This document shows positions 55,701 through 63,526 of a stretch of 64,000 nucleotides of DNA, piece after piece. The notes beneath the pieces are model-generated. The model did not search any database. It was not told the DNA's origin and was given only the letters and a program-made list of their open reading frames with translations. Each line of letters opens with the position of its first letter. Position 1 is the stretch's first letter. Both the position numbers and the translations under genes were made by a program. This DNA is from LMUY01 sp965199555 (GTDB lineage: Bacteria > Pseudomonadota > Alphaproteobacteria > Acetobacterales > Acetobacteraceae), in NCBI GenBank assembly GCA_965199555.1, contig CBDASJ010000017.1, positions 372,001 through 436,000 of the forward strand, in the 5' to 3' direction.

Positions 55701-57106
55701 TGCTGGCGGCCAGCCTGTTCGCCGAGGTCGCCGGCCTCATGCAGGACGGTGCGCTGCGTCCGCTGCCGCATCGCGTGTTCGACGCCTCGGATGCGTCGGA
55801 GGCGTTCCGGCTCATGCAGGCGTCCGGCCACATCGGCAAGATCGTGCTCCAACTCGGGCAGGGCGCGGCCGCCCCGGTGTCACGCAAGGCGCCGGTCGCG
55901 GCACCCAAACTGCCAGTACAGGCGGATCGGACCTATGCCGTCACCGGCGGCGCCAATGGCTTCGGGCTGGCGGCGGCAGGCTGGCTGGCGGATCAAGGGG
56001 TGCGCCACCTCGCGCTGCTCAGCCGGCGCGGTGCGGAGACGGATGGGCTGCAGGCGGCACTGGAGGCGCTGCGTGCGACCGGCGTGCAGGCGGAGGCGTT
56101 CCAGTGCGACGTGGCCGATGAGGTTGCGCTAGCTGGCGCCTTGGAGGCTATCCGCGCGACCATGCCGTCGTTGGGCGGCGTCATCCACGCGGCCGTAGCC
56201 ATGGACGACGCCATCCTTTCCGAGCTGGATGAAAGCCGGTTTGCCAAGGCGTTGCGGCCGAAGCTCGACGGCGTGGAAGCGCTGGACCGGCTGACCCGTA
56301 CCGACCCGATCGGGCTGTTCGTCGTGTTCTCTTCCGTCACGACGGTGCTGGGCAATCCGGGGCAAGCAAACTACGTCGCCGCCAATGCTGCGGCGGAAGC
56401 AGTGGTGGAACGGCGGCATCGCGAAGGCCTGCCCGGCTTGGCGGTCCAATGGGGCCCGATCGGCGACGTGGGCTACCTGGCGCGGGAGGCCGGCGTGGCC
56501 AAGCTGCTGTCCCGCCGGCTGGGCGGCCAGTTCGCCACCGCCACCGAGGCCTTGGACATGCTGCCGGTGTTGCTGGCGGCGGGCGCGCCGGTGGTGGGCA
56601 TGGCGGACGTGCGCTGGGGGACCCTGGCCGCGAGCCTGCCGCTGCTGCGCTCCAGCCTGTTTGAGGAACTGCATGGCGGCATCGCCGAGCCGGCGGCCGA
56701 GGTGGATGTGCGAGAACTGCTGGAAAACAGCACGCCGGAGGTGGCGCAGGAGAAGCTAAGCGCGCTACTCTCCGAGGAGGTCGCCCGCATCATGAAGACG
56801 TCGCAGGCTTCCATCGAGGTGCATCGTCCGCTGGCCGAACTCGGCATGGACAGCCTTATGGCGGTGGAGTTGCGGCTGGCGGTGGAGCAGCGCTTCGGCT
56901 TGTCGATCCCGGTGCTGGCCTTGTCGGACGGGGCGTCGTTGTGGGCGTTGGCCGGGCGGATGGCGCGGTCGATCGGGGTCAAGGACACGCCGGAGGAGCC
57001 GAACAAGGCTGCGGAGTTGGCCGAGCGGATCAACCGGTTCGAACCGGGTGCAGATGCCCAGCCGGTGGAGCACTCCTTCGCCGCCGCGGCCGCGGTGATG
57101 CCATGA
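49709..57106 (+). CDS. Type I reducing polyketide synthase (RkpA-like), KS-AT-DH-(MT)-ER-KR-ACP
   Basis: 2465 aa. KS (about 15-430: Cys187 in DTACSSS, His322 in HGTGT, NIGHLEA near 357). AT (about 540-850: VFSGNGSQWAGMG, Ser in GHSVGEV near 630, HAFH near 730, a malonyl-type motif). DH (about 895-1170: HVVGGATVAP, later LLDGAFQ). A region at 1200-1690 with a degenerate SAM motif (VLQVGAWRG), probably an inactive methyltransferase. ER (about 1710-2040: HGGAGGVGLAAIQ). KR (about 2065-2290: TGGANGFG, Ser in FSSVTT, Tyr in GQANYVAAN). ACP (Ser in GMDSLM near 2380). A full reducing cycle predicts a saturated acyl chain made iteratively. No thioesterase; release is expected by the next gene. TTG start with GGAG upstream; ATGA overlap at the end. 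Confidence 0.93.
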   Translation: MDGSGPVEQNPGGGHDEPIAIIGVSCRFPGAADLAAFEALLLDGRDAVTEIPDGRWAKERYLHPARGHRGKTYTFAAGTLDSVGEFDAGFFGISPREAAQMDPQQRLLLELAHEAVEDAGLDGARLAGAPVGVYVGGSSWDYLTLHTGDPSIMDAYAMTGATLCSLANRVSYAFDLRGPSLTMDTACSSSLVALHQACEAIRAGQVPMALVGGVSLLLAPHSFVGFSAASMLSPLGRCHAFDARADGYVRSEGGAMIVLRPLREALAAGDTIRAVVRGTGVNSDGRTTGFSLPNKAAQADLLRAVYSRFEIDPGDLNYVEAHGTGTPAGDPIEAGALGEVLGRHRSAPLPIGSVKTNIGHLEAASGLAGLLKVVVALKHGVVPRSLHCETPNPAIPFEDLNLSLVADPLSLKKGRLLAGVNSFGFGGTNAHAVLESAWSSRPRHLFPVPGMAEGEPPLLISARSEPALRALATAWREKLDAGEVDAALVRGAAVSREQHTHRLVVAGRSNEAMAAALTDWLHGRGSHDLAAGTAVAGKVAFVFSGNGSQWAGMGVAALEHNARFRAALAEVDRTLQPMLGWSVQDRLAAADDAATHDTGVAQPLLFATQVATVGALREIGVFADFFMGHSVGEVAAAWAAGSLSLEQACRVIAARSQLQSRTAGNGRMGVLGMPLARAKQILAGTGLELAAFNASNAITVAGSPQAVAALAERAERERFAFSELDLDHAFHSAAMDPIEQPLLTQLADLAPPPCERGFLSTVSGGTLPKGARLDGEYWWRNVREPVQFAQAAAAAVAQGARIFVEIGPQPVLQAYLHDALRQVDATGRVLPTLTRRAPKGRDVIAVAAARCHVAGCDIRSAEMFAGPHRHHGLPAYPWQRELHWLGRTAESTDTATLPTEHPLLGARQDTGTEPAEWSSHLGPSLQVWLADHVVGGATVAPAAALIEMALAAARARHPKADAVELLDLEISRPLTFEADILREVRLKVSTVGSASRFEISSRPRLSDEAWILHASGRLGSASSAHPVRADAPAVVAGGRMEADELYARAARLGLQYGPLFQTVAAIDTAENEAHADVRLVAQPDGAPGMLLPPTLLDGAFQGLVALAVKLLPGGDGVLPWRFGRVRLLRAGGAVPVSARLHITRMGPRSVNADLVLLSDTGEIVAEALDCWFVRVALGADASRDAHLFHTVQVASPDPRLAGIAGPMLPAALAAGSASGGDAPHESVLLADAFAAAAANEAVRSVLADLDASFTASSLVASGAVVAAARPLLHRLMQWLVADGFAEAVGDGWRLLDAEAPAADDILRTLVFDTPGAVADAALLAAAAEALPGQLQDGNVPWVAPPASLAEQFLHSSPAGEAANRALIDAVASIARAWPAGQPLRVLQVGAWRGTFSRALLRRLAGEGLTALHLDAVTDPADQPALARALTGFANAKAVAWPAGRVPAEPGQYDVVVGFCPLSLGGLLVEDLAALPQQAPGGSILLLEPAPTRTWSLLWPSAVDRLRDGAAWGAALGPDAERLPVDGSWPASLIALQAAELSAMPGGSQAHSSVVLVAAEHDALAQAIADAWGEPSAEIVRCSPTGLAALQAGDGFAAGDIAFILDERTASVAAWLNHVARCAEAMPAGTRLTLLAHADAAEPLAAALAGLRRVMANESPDAACRLVQLDRAMPLAEAAARAVGELRHPDTEAEITWSARGRCVPRVRLGLPAPAVDAGAATMVRLVVGRPGLLDTLGWDAVAESPAPGPGQVAIQVHAAGLNFRDVMWAMGLLPDEALLDGFAGPTIGLECAGIVSAVGADVTAFAPGDRVMAFAPASMGSQTVTAAHAVMRMPDHMAFAEAATVPVAFLTVAYSLGHLAQLQPGERVLVHGGAGGVGLAAIQYARLKGATVFATAGSQAKRAMLRRLGVDAVLDSRSLGFADEVMRLTGGTGVDVVLNSVSGEAMELSLGLMRPFGRFLELGKRDFYGNTAVGLRPFRQNISYFGVDADQLPLRRPVLAASLFAEVAGLMQDGALRPLPHRVFDASDASEAFRLMQASGHIGKIVLQLGQGAAAPVSRKAPVAAPKLPVQADRTYAVTGGANGFGLAAAGWLADQGVRHLALLSRRGAETDGLQAALEALRATGVQAEAFQCDVADEVALAGALEAIRATMPSLGGVIHAAVAMDDAILSELDESRFAKALRPKLDGVEALDRLTRTDPIGLFVVFSSVTTVLGNPGQANYVAANAAAEAVVERRHREGLPGLAVQWGPIGDVGYLAREAGVAKLLSRRLGGQFATATEALDMLPVLLAAGAPVVGMADVRWGTLAASLPLLRSSLFEELHGGIAEPAAEVDVRELLENSTPEVAQEKLSALLSEEVARIMKTSQASIEVHRPLAELGMDSLMAVELRLAVEQRFGLSIPVLALSDGASLWALAGRMARSIGVKDTPEEPNKAAELAERINRFEPGADAQPVEHSFAAAAAVMP

Positions 57107-58464
57107 GCGGCCTGTTCGGCCTGTCGGCCGATGCCAAGTCCAAGCTGATGACCCGGCTGGCCTCCCGCGGCAGTGCCGGCCCGGCCGCCGCGGCGCCGCT
57201 GCCCCCGCGGGACGCGACGCCCGCGCTCGGCGATCCCGAGGTGCTGGCCAATCTTGACCTGGTCAGGCGCGCCGGCGTGGCCTTGGATATCGAGAACCCG
57301 TATTTCCGCGTGCATGCCGGCATCGCGGGTGCGCAGACCACGATCGAGAACCGCAGCTACGACAACTTCGTTTCCTACAACTACCTGGGCCTCAACGGGG
57401 ACAAGCGCGTCAGCGACGCCGCGAAGTACGCCATCGACCGCTACGGCACCTCCGTGTCGGCCAGCCGGCTGGTGTCCGGCGAACGGCCGGTCCACCGCGA
57501 ATTGGAAGCGGCACTGGCGGAGGTGTACGGCGCCGAGGACGCCCTGACCATGGTGAGCGGCCATGCCACCAACGTCACGGTAATCGGCCATTTGGTCGGC
57601 CCGGAAGATGCGATCGTGCATGACTCGCTGAGCCACAACAGCATCTTGCAAGGTGCGCTGCTGTCCGGGGCGCACCGCGTGCCGTTCCCGCACAACGACC
57701 TGGCGGAGCTGGACCGCTTGCTGACTCGGGTTCGGCCGACGGTGAAGCGGGTGCTGGTGGTCGTGGAAGGCCATTACAGCATGGATGGCGACGTGCCGGA
57801 CCTTGCCGGGCTGGTGCAAATCGTGCGTCGGCATCGCGCCAGCCTGATGGTGGACGAGGCGCATTCGCTCGGCGTGCTCGGCGTAACGGGCCTGGGGATC
57901 GCGGAGCGCGCCGGGGTGGATCCCGGCGAAATCGACCTTTGGATGGGCACGCTCAGCAAGACGCTTTCGGCGTGCGGCGGCTACGTTGCCGGGTCGCGCG
58001 CACTGATCGACTACCTGCGCTGCTCCGCGCCGGGGTTCGTGTATTCCGTCGGGCTGGCGCCGCCGGTCGCGGCGGCGGCTCTGGCCGCGTTGACCGTGAT
58101 GCGGGCGGAGCCGGAGCGCGTCGCGCAACTGGCCGACAATGCAGCTTACTTCCTGGCGGAAGCAAAGGCCGCTGGGCTGGATACCGGCCCGTCGATCGGC
58201 GCCGCCATCGTGCCGATCATGACCGGCGGCTCGATCCGAGCCGCGACGGCGGCGCACCGGCTGCGCGAGATGGGCGTCAACGTGCAGCCGATCATGCAGC
58301 CGGCGGTGCCGGAGCGTTCGGCCCGGTTGCGGTTCTTCATCTCCTCCCTGCACAGCCGCGAGCAGCTTTCCCGCGTGGTGGCGCAAACGGCGGAGGTCCT
58401 GGCAGAGGTGTCGTCGCGCAACGTCAACCTGGCGGCGTTGGCGCTGCGTTTGGCGGCCGACTAG
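57103..58464 (+). CDS. Alpha-oxoamine synthase, PLP-dependent (RkpG-like)
   Basis: 453 aa, fold type I PLP enzyme of the 8-amino-7-oxononanoate synthase / serine palmitoyltransferase family. An N-terminal extension of about 90 residues precedes the core: FVSYNYLGLNGDKRV, GTSVSASRLVSGERPVHRELE, VDEAHSLGVLG (Asp and His contacting PLP) and the Schiff-base Lys in GTLSKTLSACGGY near residue 286. Such enzymes condense an acyl-CoA or acyl-ACP with an amino acid and lose CO2. ATG 57103 overlaps the PKS stop (ATGA); with no thioesterase on the PKS, direct off-loading of its acyl-ACP is the likely role. The amino acid used cannot be read. Confidence 0.88.
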   Translation: MSGLFGLSADAKSKLMTRLASRGSAGPAAAAPLPPRDATPALGDPEVLANLDLVRRAGVALDIENPYFRVHAGIAGAQTTIENRSYDNFVSYNYLGLNGDKRVSDAAKYAIDRYGTSVSASRLVSGERPVHRELEAALAEVYGAEDALTMVSGHATNVTVIGHLVGPEDAIVHDSLSHNSILQGALLSGAHRVPFPHNDLAELDRLLTRVRPTVKRVLVVVEGHYSMDGDVPDLAGLVQIVRRHRASLMVDEAHSLGVLGVTGLGIAERAGVDPGEIDLWMGTLSKTLSACGGYVAGSRALIDYLRCSAPGFVYSVGLAPPVAAAALAALTVMRAEPERVAQLADNAAYFLAEAKAAGLDTGPSIGAAIVPIMTGGSIRAATAAHRLREMGVNVQPIMQPAVPERSARLRFFISSLHSREQLSRVVAQTAEVLAEVSSRNVNLAALALRLAAD

Positions 58465-58474
58465 GGTCGTCCAC

Positions 58475-59596
58475 GTGCCGGGGCGGAGCGGCCAGCGCCG
58501 CGCCATCGTCCATGTCGGCCTCCCGCGTACCGGCACGACGACGTTGCAACGGGTGCTGTCCGGGATACGGCCGCTTCTGCTTGCAGAGGGGCTGCTGTAC
58601 CCCGACCTCACGCCGAGATCGGCGTCCCAACCGCACCTCAGCCACCAGCATCTGGGCGAAGCGCTTGATGGCCGCCGGCCGCCTGGTGAACGGGTGGAGT
58701 TGCTCCAGGCACTTTCGGCGCAGCTTGCGGCCACGGAGGCCGACACGGTGCTGATATCGTATGAGGGGCTTTGCCTTGCGCCCCGCCGCCTGGGAGTGCC
58801 GCAGCGCCTTGCCGGGTTGTTCGCGCGGCACGGCTTCGCCATGGACGTGCTGGCTACGGTGAAGCCGCAGGATGAATGGGTGAACTCCAGCTACACCTGG
58901 CGGATGCAGTTCCTGCGGGACGCGCGGTCGTTCCGCCGGTTCTTCAAGGCGGAAATCGGGCAGCCGCAGCTTGATTTCGCCCGGCTGCTGCAAGGCTGGT
59001 ACGCCGCCTCGGATGGCCGGCTGCTGGTGGTGCCGACGCGGGACCCACGCTCCACCCGCCCGCTGCTCGAGCGCGTGTTCAGCGAACTCGGGCTGCTGGG
59101 CCGCGTGGCGGACCTGGTGCGCCCGGACGATTTCGCCCTGGTGGAGAACCGCAGCCCGGGGCCGGTCGCGGTGGCGGTGGCGCGGCGGTTGCGGCAAGGC
59201 GGCGCCCATCTGGCGCTGGGTGCGGCGGCGCGGGACGCCACGCGGTTCGTGGAGCAGGTCGCGCGCGCGCGGGGCGTCGACGCGGCACCGTTCCACGGGC
59301 TTGAGCCAGGCCTGCGGACCGAGGCCGCGGCACGCTGGACGCAACCGAACGACCGGTTCGCCCGGCAGGTGTGGGGGGAGCCCTGGTCGGCCCGCGTCGC
59401 GCCGCACCCTGCCACGCCCACCAACGAGATCACCGGCACCGGGCATCCTGGTGTGGAGGACGTGTTGTCCCAGGTGTGCGACCGCTACCGGCTGCGCCTT
59501 GCCGGCGGCGTTCGCCTCGCGTTGCAGGATGCGGCGGCTGCGGCGGGAGGCCAACTCGGCCGGCTGGTGCGGTACGGGCGCGCGCTGCGGCCGTAG
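58475..59596 (+). CDS. Sulfotransferase-like P-loop protein
   Basis: 373 aa. N-terminal VHVGLPRTGTTTLQ near residue 12 matches the 5'-phosphosulfate-binding loop of PAPS-dependent sulfotransferases, and LVVPTRDPRSTRPLL near 185 could be part of the 3'-phosphate site. The remaining sequence is not close to a named group. GTG start 10 bases after the oxoamine synthase, so it belongs to the same operon and may sulfate the head group of the product; glycolipid or polysaccharide sulfation are alternatives. Confidence 0.68.
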   Translation: MPGRSGQRRAIVHVGLPRTGTTTLQRVLSGIRPLLLAEGLLYPDLTPRSASQPHLSHQHLGEALDGRRPPGERVELLQALSAQLAATEADTVLISYEGLCLAPRRLGVPQRLAGLFARHGFAMDVLATVKPQDEWVNSSYTWRMQFLRDARSFRRFFKAEIGQPQLDFARLLQGWYAASDGRLLVVPTRDPRSTRPLLERVFSELGLLGRVADLVRPDDFALVENRSPGPVAVAVARRLRQGGAHLALGAAARDATRFVEQVARARGVDAAPFHGLEPGLRTEAAARWTQPNDRFARQVWGEPWSARVAPHPATPTNEITGTGHPGVEDVLSQVCDRYRLRLAGGVRLALQDAAAAAGGQLGRLVRYGRALRP

Positions 59597-59654
59597 CTGT
59601 GCGCCGGGCCGGTTTTGCGCTATCCGGGAGCGGCAGAATCACGGGATGGTCGGC

Positions 59655-59861
59655 ATGAAACTGAGTGCGCGCAACCAGATCAAGGGCAAGATCACCGCCG
59701 TCGTGAAGGGACAAACCACGGGGCACGTCCACATCGACATCGGCAACGGCGTGACGATCCATTCCTCGATCACCAACGAGGCCATCGACGATCTGTCGTT
59801 GAAGGTCGGCGATGAGGCGGTCGCCGTCATCAAGGCGTCGGACGTGATGGTGGCTGTGTAG
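59655..59861 (+). CDS. TOBE/Mop-domain molybdopterin-binding protein
   Basis: 68 aa from ATG 59655 (MKLSARNQIKGKITAVVKGQ), a single TOBE/Mop domain; HVHIDIGNGVTIHSSITNEAIDDLSL and VAVIKASDVMVAV are typical. Binds molybdate or tungstate oligomerically, as storage or sensing. ATG 59646 three codons upstream is possible, but the GGGATGG that covers it serves as the ribosome site for 59655. No mod genes nearby. Confidence 0.87.
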   Translation: MKLSARNQIKGKITAVVKGQTTGHVHIDIGNGVTIHSSITNEAIDDLSLKVGDEAVAVIKASDVMVAV

Positions 59862-59892
59862 GCGAAGCGATCGGGTCGCAAGGGAGAGCGGG

Positions 59893-60579
59893 ATGGCCGA
59901 CCATGGAAGGGACGCCGTGCTGGCGGCGATTTCCAGCCGCCGCAGCGTCCGCGGGTTCAAGGACACACCGGTGCCGCGCGCCACGGTCGAGACGATCCTG
60001 ACGGCGGCGGCCCGAGCGCCGAGCGCCACCAACACGCAACCCTGGCGGGTGCATGTGTTGACCGGGACGGCGCGCGCGGCGCTGGTTGCCGCGATCATGG
60101 CAGAACGCGCCACGGGCGCCGCGGAGCCGGCACCGGAATACCCCTATTACAGCGCGGAAATGCCGGAGCCATACCTGGCACGCCGCCGGGCAGTCGGTTG
60201 GCAGCTTTACGGGCTGCTGGGCATCGCCAAGGGCGACCGGGCCGGCGCCCGCGGTTGGCACGACCAGAATTTCAGCTTCTTTGGCGCCCCGGTCGGAATG
60301 ATCTTCACCGTGGACCGCCGGCTCGGCCTTGGCGCCTTTATCGACCTCGGCATGTTCATGCAGAACATCATGGTCGCCGCCCGGGGCTTCGGCCTGGATA
60401 CCTGCCCGCAGGCGGCGTTTGCCGGATACCACGCGACCATCCGCCGCGAACTGGCATTGCCGGCGGAGGATATGGTGCTGTGCGGCATGGCGCTCGGCTG
60501 GGCCAACGCGGACGCGGTCGCCAACACGCTGGTGTCGGAGCGGGTGGCGCTGGGTGACTTCGCCGTGTTCGCCGATTGA
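59893..60579 (+). CDS. Nitroreductase family protein
   Basis: 228 aa FMN-dependent nitroreductase fold. ISSRRSVRGFKDTPVPR near residue 11 (FMN contact), APSATNTQPWRVHVLTG near residue 40, and C-terminal VLCGMALGWANADA. Reduces nitro compounds or quinones with NAD(P)H; the true substrate is unknown. It lies 31 bases after the Mop gene. Confidence 0.9.
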   Translation: MADHGRDAVLAAISSRRSVRGFKDTPVPRATVETILTAAARAPSATNTQPWRVHVLTGTARAALVAAIMAERATGAAEPAPEYPYYSAEMPEPYLARRRAVGWQLYGLLGIAKGDRAGARGWHDQNFSFFGAPVGMIFTVDRRLGLGAFIDLGMFMQNIMVAARGFGLDTCPQAAFAGYHATIRRELALPAEDMVLCGMALGWANADAVANTLVSERVALGDFAVFAD

Positions 60580-60678
60580 AGGCGCGGCGCCCCTCGCGTC
60601 CGGTTGCTCTTCCGGTACGATGCGGGCAGTTATCCATGCCATGATTGCCCCCCACCGCACGCGTCCCGGCACCGCGGC

Positions 60679-61548
60679 TTGAGCGGCGCGACCGTCGCCC
60701 GCCATCCGCCACGGTTCGCCCTGGCCCGGCGCCTGTTGGAGAACCCGGGCGCGGTCGCCGGATTGCTGGTGATGCTGGTGCTGGTCGCGCTAGCCGCCGC
60801 CGCACCGCTGGTGGCGCCGCACGGCCCGGCGGAGCAGTTCCGTCAATCCTTCCTCGCGCCGCCTTTCCAGCAATGGGAGTTCCCCCTCGGCACGGACAGC
60901 CTGGGCCGCGACATCCTTTCGCGGCTGATCTACGGCGCCCGGTTGTCCCTGCTGATCGGCGCCGTGGTGGTGGCGCTGTCCTTAACCGTCGGGACCTTGC
61001 TGGGGCTGATCGCGGCCTTCGCCGGTGGCGTGGTCGACGTGGTCATCATGCGGCTGATGGACGTGCTGCTGGTGTTCCCGTCCTTGCTGCTGGCCATCGT
61101 CGTGGTGGCGATCCTGGGGCCGGGGCTGACCAACGCCATGCTGGCCGTGGCGGTGGTGCTGCTGCCCGCCTATGTCCGCCTGTCGCGCGCCGCCGCGCTG
61201 GGCGAGCTTGCGCGCGAATACGTCATTGCCACCCGGTCGGCCGGGGCAGGGGTGGTGCGGCTGATGCTGCTGGTCGTGCTGCCGAATTGCCTGGCGCCGC
61301 TGATCGTGCAGGCGACGCTCGGTTTCTCGTCCGCCATCCTGGATGCGGCGGCGCTCGGCTTCCTCGGGTTGGGGGCGCAGCCGCCGACGCCGGAATGGGG
61401 CACGATGCTGGCGGACGCGTTGCAGTTCTACCAGCGGGCCTGGTGGCTGCTGACTTTCCCAGGCATCGCCATCCTGGTGACGGTCATGGCGTTCAACCTG
61501 CTGGGGGACGGCCTGCGCGATGCGCTGGACCCGAAGCTGCGCCGATGA
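60679..61548 (+). CDS. ABC transporter permease, dipeptide/oligopeptide type (DppC-like)
   Basis: About 289 aa with six membrane segments. First segment near residues 23-45 (VAGLLVMLVLVALAAAAPLVAP), the N-terminal OppC motif FPLGTDSLGRDILSRLIYGAR, and the EAA-type loop AALGELAREYVIATRSAGAG. The start is uncertain: TTG 60679 places the family N-terminus correctly; the frame extends to ATG 60604. Usually such a permease follows a DppB-type partner and a binding protein, and neither is present upstream here. Ends in an ATGA overlap with the first ATPase. Confidence 0.85.
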   Translation: MSGATVARHPPRFALARRLLENPGAVAGLLVMLVLVALAAAAPLVAPHGPAEQFRQSFLAPPFQQWEFPLGTDSLGRDILSRLIYGARLSLLIGAVVVALSLTVGTLLGLIAAFAGGVVDVVIMRLMDVLLVFPSLLLAIVVVAILGPGLTNAMLAVAVVLLPAYVRLSRAAALGELAREYVIATRSAGAGVVRLMLLVVLPNCLAPLIVQATLGFSSAILDAAALGFLGLGAQPPTPEWGTMLADALQFYQRAWWLLTFPGIAILVTVMAFNLLGDGLRDALDPKLRR

Positions 61549-62537
61549 GCGCGCTGCTGGACGTGCAGGACCTATCCGTCGCGTTCGACACCGCTTCCGG
61601 GCGCTTCAACGCCGTGGAGTCGTTGAGCCTGACCGTGGCCGCCGGCGAGGTGCTGTGCGTGGTTGGCGAATCCGGCTCGGGCAAGAGCGTGTCGATGCTG
61701 GCGGTGATGGGGCTGTTGCCGCCGACCGGGCGGGTGTCCTCCACGGCCATCGCCTTCCGCGGCAACGATCTGCGCACGGTGTCGCCCCGCGCCCGCCGGC
61801 GCCTGATCGGGCGCGACGTGGCGATGGTGTTCCAGGAGCCGACTTCCTCGCTGAACCCCTGCTACCCGATCGGCTGGCAGATCGGCGAAGCACTGCGGGT
61901 GCATGGCGCCGTGCCGCGCAAGGATGTCCGCGCCCGCGTGCTGGCGCTGCTGGGGCAGGTGGGTGTGCCGGCGCCGGAACAGCGTATGCGCGCCTTTCCG
62001 CACCAACTGTCCGGGGGACTGAACCAGCGGGTGATGATCGCCATGGCGATCGCCTGCAACCCGGCGCTGCTGATCGCCGACGAGCCCACCACGGCGCTGG
62101 ACGTCACGGTGCAGAAAGGCGTGCTCGACCTGCTGGTTGGCTTGCAGCGGGAGCGCGGCATGGGCCTGGTGCTGATCACGCACGACATGGGAGTGGTGGC
62201 GCAGACGGCGCAGCGCGTGCAGGTCATGTATGCCGGGCAGGTGATGGAGGAGCAGCCGGCCGACGCGCTTTTCGCCCACCCGCGCCATCCCTACACCGCC
62301 GCGCTGCTGGACGCGCTGCCCGAGCGGGCGGAGGGCAAGCCGCGCCTGCCGACCATTCCGGGCGTGGTGCCCGGCATCGACGACCGGCCGTCCGGCTGCC
62401 TGTTCGCGCCGCGCTGTCGGTTCCGCACCGCGCAGTGCACGGCGCAGCGCCCGCACCTGCTGCCGGTGATGGGGGCAAAGGTGCGGTGCCACTACCCGCT
62501 GGACGATGCCGGCCAGCCGACCGGATGGCCGGCATGA
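61545..62537 (+). CDS. ABC transporter ATP-binding protein (DppD-like)
   Basis: 330 aa. Walker A GESGSGKSVSML near residue 40, ABC signature LSGGLNQRV near 157, Walker B LLIADEPTTALDVT near 175, H-loop LITHDM. The C-terminal oligopeptide-transporter domain has HPYTAALLDALPE and the Cys-rich end FAPRCRFRTAQC, an iron-sulfur-like motif seen in DppD/OppD. ATG 61545 overlaps the permease stop. Confidence 0.93.
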   Translation: MSALLDVQDLSVAFDTASGRFNAVESLSLTVAAGEVLCVVGESGSGKSVSMLAVMGLLPPTGRVSSTAIAFRGNDLRTVSPRARRRLIGRDVAMVFQEPTSSLNPCYPIGWQIGEALRVHGAVPRKDVRARVLALLGQVGVPAPEQRMRAFPHQLSGGLNQRVMIAMAIACNPALLIADEPTTALDVTVQKGVLDLLVGLQRERGMGLVLITHDMGVVAQTAQRVQVMYAGQVMEEQPADALFAHPRHPYTAALLDALPERAEGKPRLPTIPGVVPGIDDRPSGCLFAPRCRFRTAQCTAQRPHLLPVMGAKVRCHYPLDDAGQPTGWPA

Positions 62538-63526
62538 CGGTGCTGGCGGCGGACAACGTCACGCGGCACTACGGCATCGGCCGCGGCCACCTGTTGAAGG
62601 CGGTGGACGGCGTGTCGTTCCGCCTGGAAGCCGGGCACACGCTGGCGGTGGTGGGTGAATCCGGCTGCGGCAAGTCCACGCTGGCGCGCTTGTGTGCGCT
62701 GATGGAGCCGCCCACCTCGGGTGCCATCGCCATCGCCGGCCGGCCCGCCGCCGCGGACCAAACGCTGCAATTGCAGAACCAAATGGTGTTCCAGAACCCC
62801 TTCGGGTCGCTGAACCCCCGCCGCACCATCGGCGCGATCCTGGTCGAGCCGCTGACCATCAACCGCCGCGGCAGCCGGCCCGAGCGCGTGGCGGCGGCGC
62901 GGCGCATGCTGGACCGGGTGGGGCTGCGGCCGGAAGCGTTCGACCGTTACCCGCACATGTTCAGCGGCGGCCAGCGCCAGCGCGTCGCCATTGCCCGTGC
63001 GCTGATGTTGCAGCCGGCGGTGGTGACGGCGGACGAGCCGGTGAGCGCGCTGGACGTATCGGTGCAGGCCCAGGTGCTGAACCTGATGCGGGACCTGCAG
63101 GACGAGTTGGGCATCGCCTATTTGTTCATCAGCCACGACATTTCCGTGGTGCGCCACATGGCTCGCGACGTGCTGGTGATGTATTGCGGCCGCCCGGCCG
63201 AACAGGGCAGCCGCGCGGACGTGCTGGACCGGCCACTGCATCCCTATACGCGGATGCTGCTGTCTTCCACGCCTTTCGTGGACCCGGCGCGGCGCCGGGC
63301 CACCGTGCCGGTGCGCGGCGAGTTGCCGTCCCCGATCGACCCGCCGAATGGCTGCGCCTTTGCCAGCCGCTGCCCGTATGCGGCCGAACGGTGCTTGGCC
63401 GAACGGCCGGCGCTACGGCTGGTGGAGAACCGCCTGGTCGCCTGCCACTTTGCGGAGAAGGTGGCCGGGGAGGGCCATAGCATTACCGAATCTCCCTCTC
63501 CCGCTGGCGGGAGAAGGGCGGGGTGA
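62534..63526 (+). CDS. ABC transporter ATP-binding protein (DppF-like)
   Basis: 330 aa. Walker A GESGCGKSTLAR near residue 40, FQNPFGSLNPRRTIG Q-loop, signature FSGGQRQRVAIARAL, Walker B VVTADEPVSALDVSVQ, H-loop FISHDISVVRHMA, and C-terminal oligopeptide domain with FASRCPYAAERC. The last residues (about 320-330, SPSPAGGRRAG) and the stop are encoded by a dispersed palindromic repeat rather than by the family's native tail. ATG 62534 overlaps the DppD-like stop; ATG 62525 is possible. Confidence 0.93.
   Translation: MTVLAADNVTRHYGIGRGHLLKAVDGVSFRLEAGHTLAVVGESGCGKSTLARLCALMEPPTSGAIAIAGRPAAADQTLQLQNQMVFQNPFGSLNPRRTIGAILVEPLTINRRGSRPERVAAARRMLDRVGLRPEAFDRYPHMFSGGQRQRVAIARALMLQPAVVTADEPVSALDVSVQAQVLNLMRDLQDELGIAYLFISHDISVVRHMARDVLVMYCGRPAEQGSRADVLDRPLHPYTRMLLSSTPFVDPARRRATVPVRGELPSPIDPPNGCAFASRCPYAAERCLAERPALRLVENRLVACHFAEKVAGEGHSITESPSPAGGRRAG
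63494..63518. repeat. Intergenic palindrome, copy 4, inside the dppF-like 3' end
   Basis: CCCTCTCCCGC-TG-GCGGGAGAAGGG: same core as copy 1 with one extra A in the right arm. It is read as the C-terminal codons of the ATPase gene, and its flank GGGTGA provides the stop. Confidence 0.8.
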
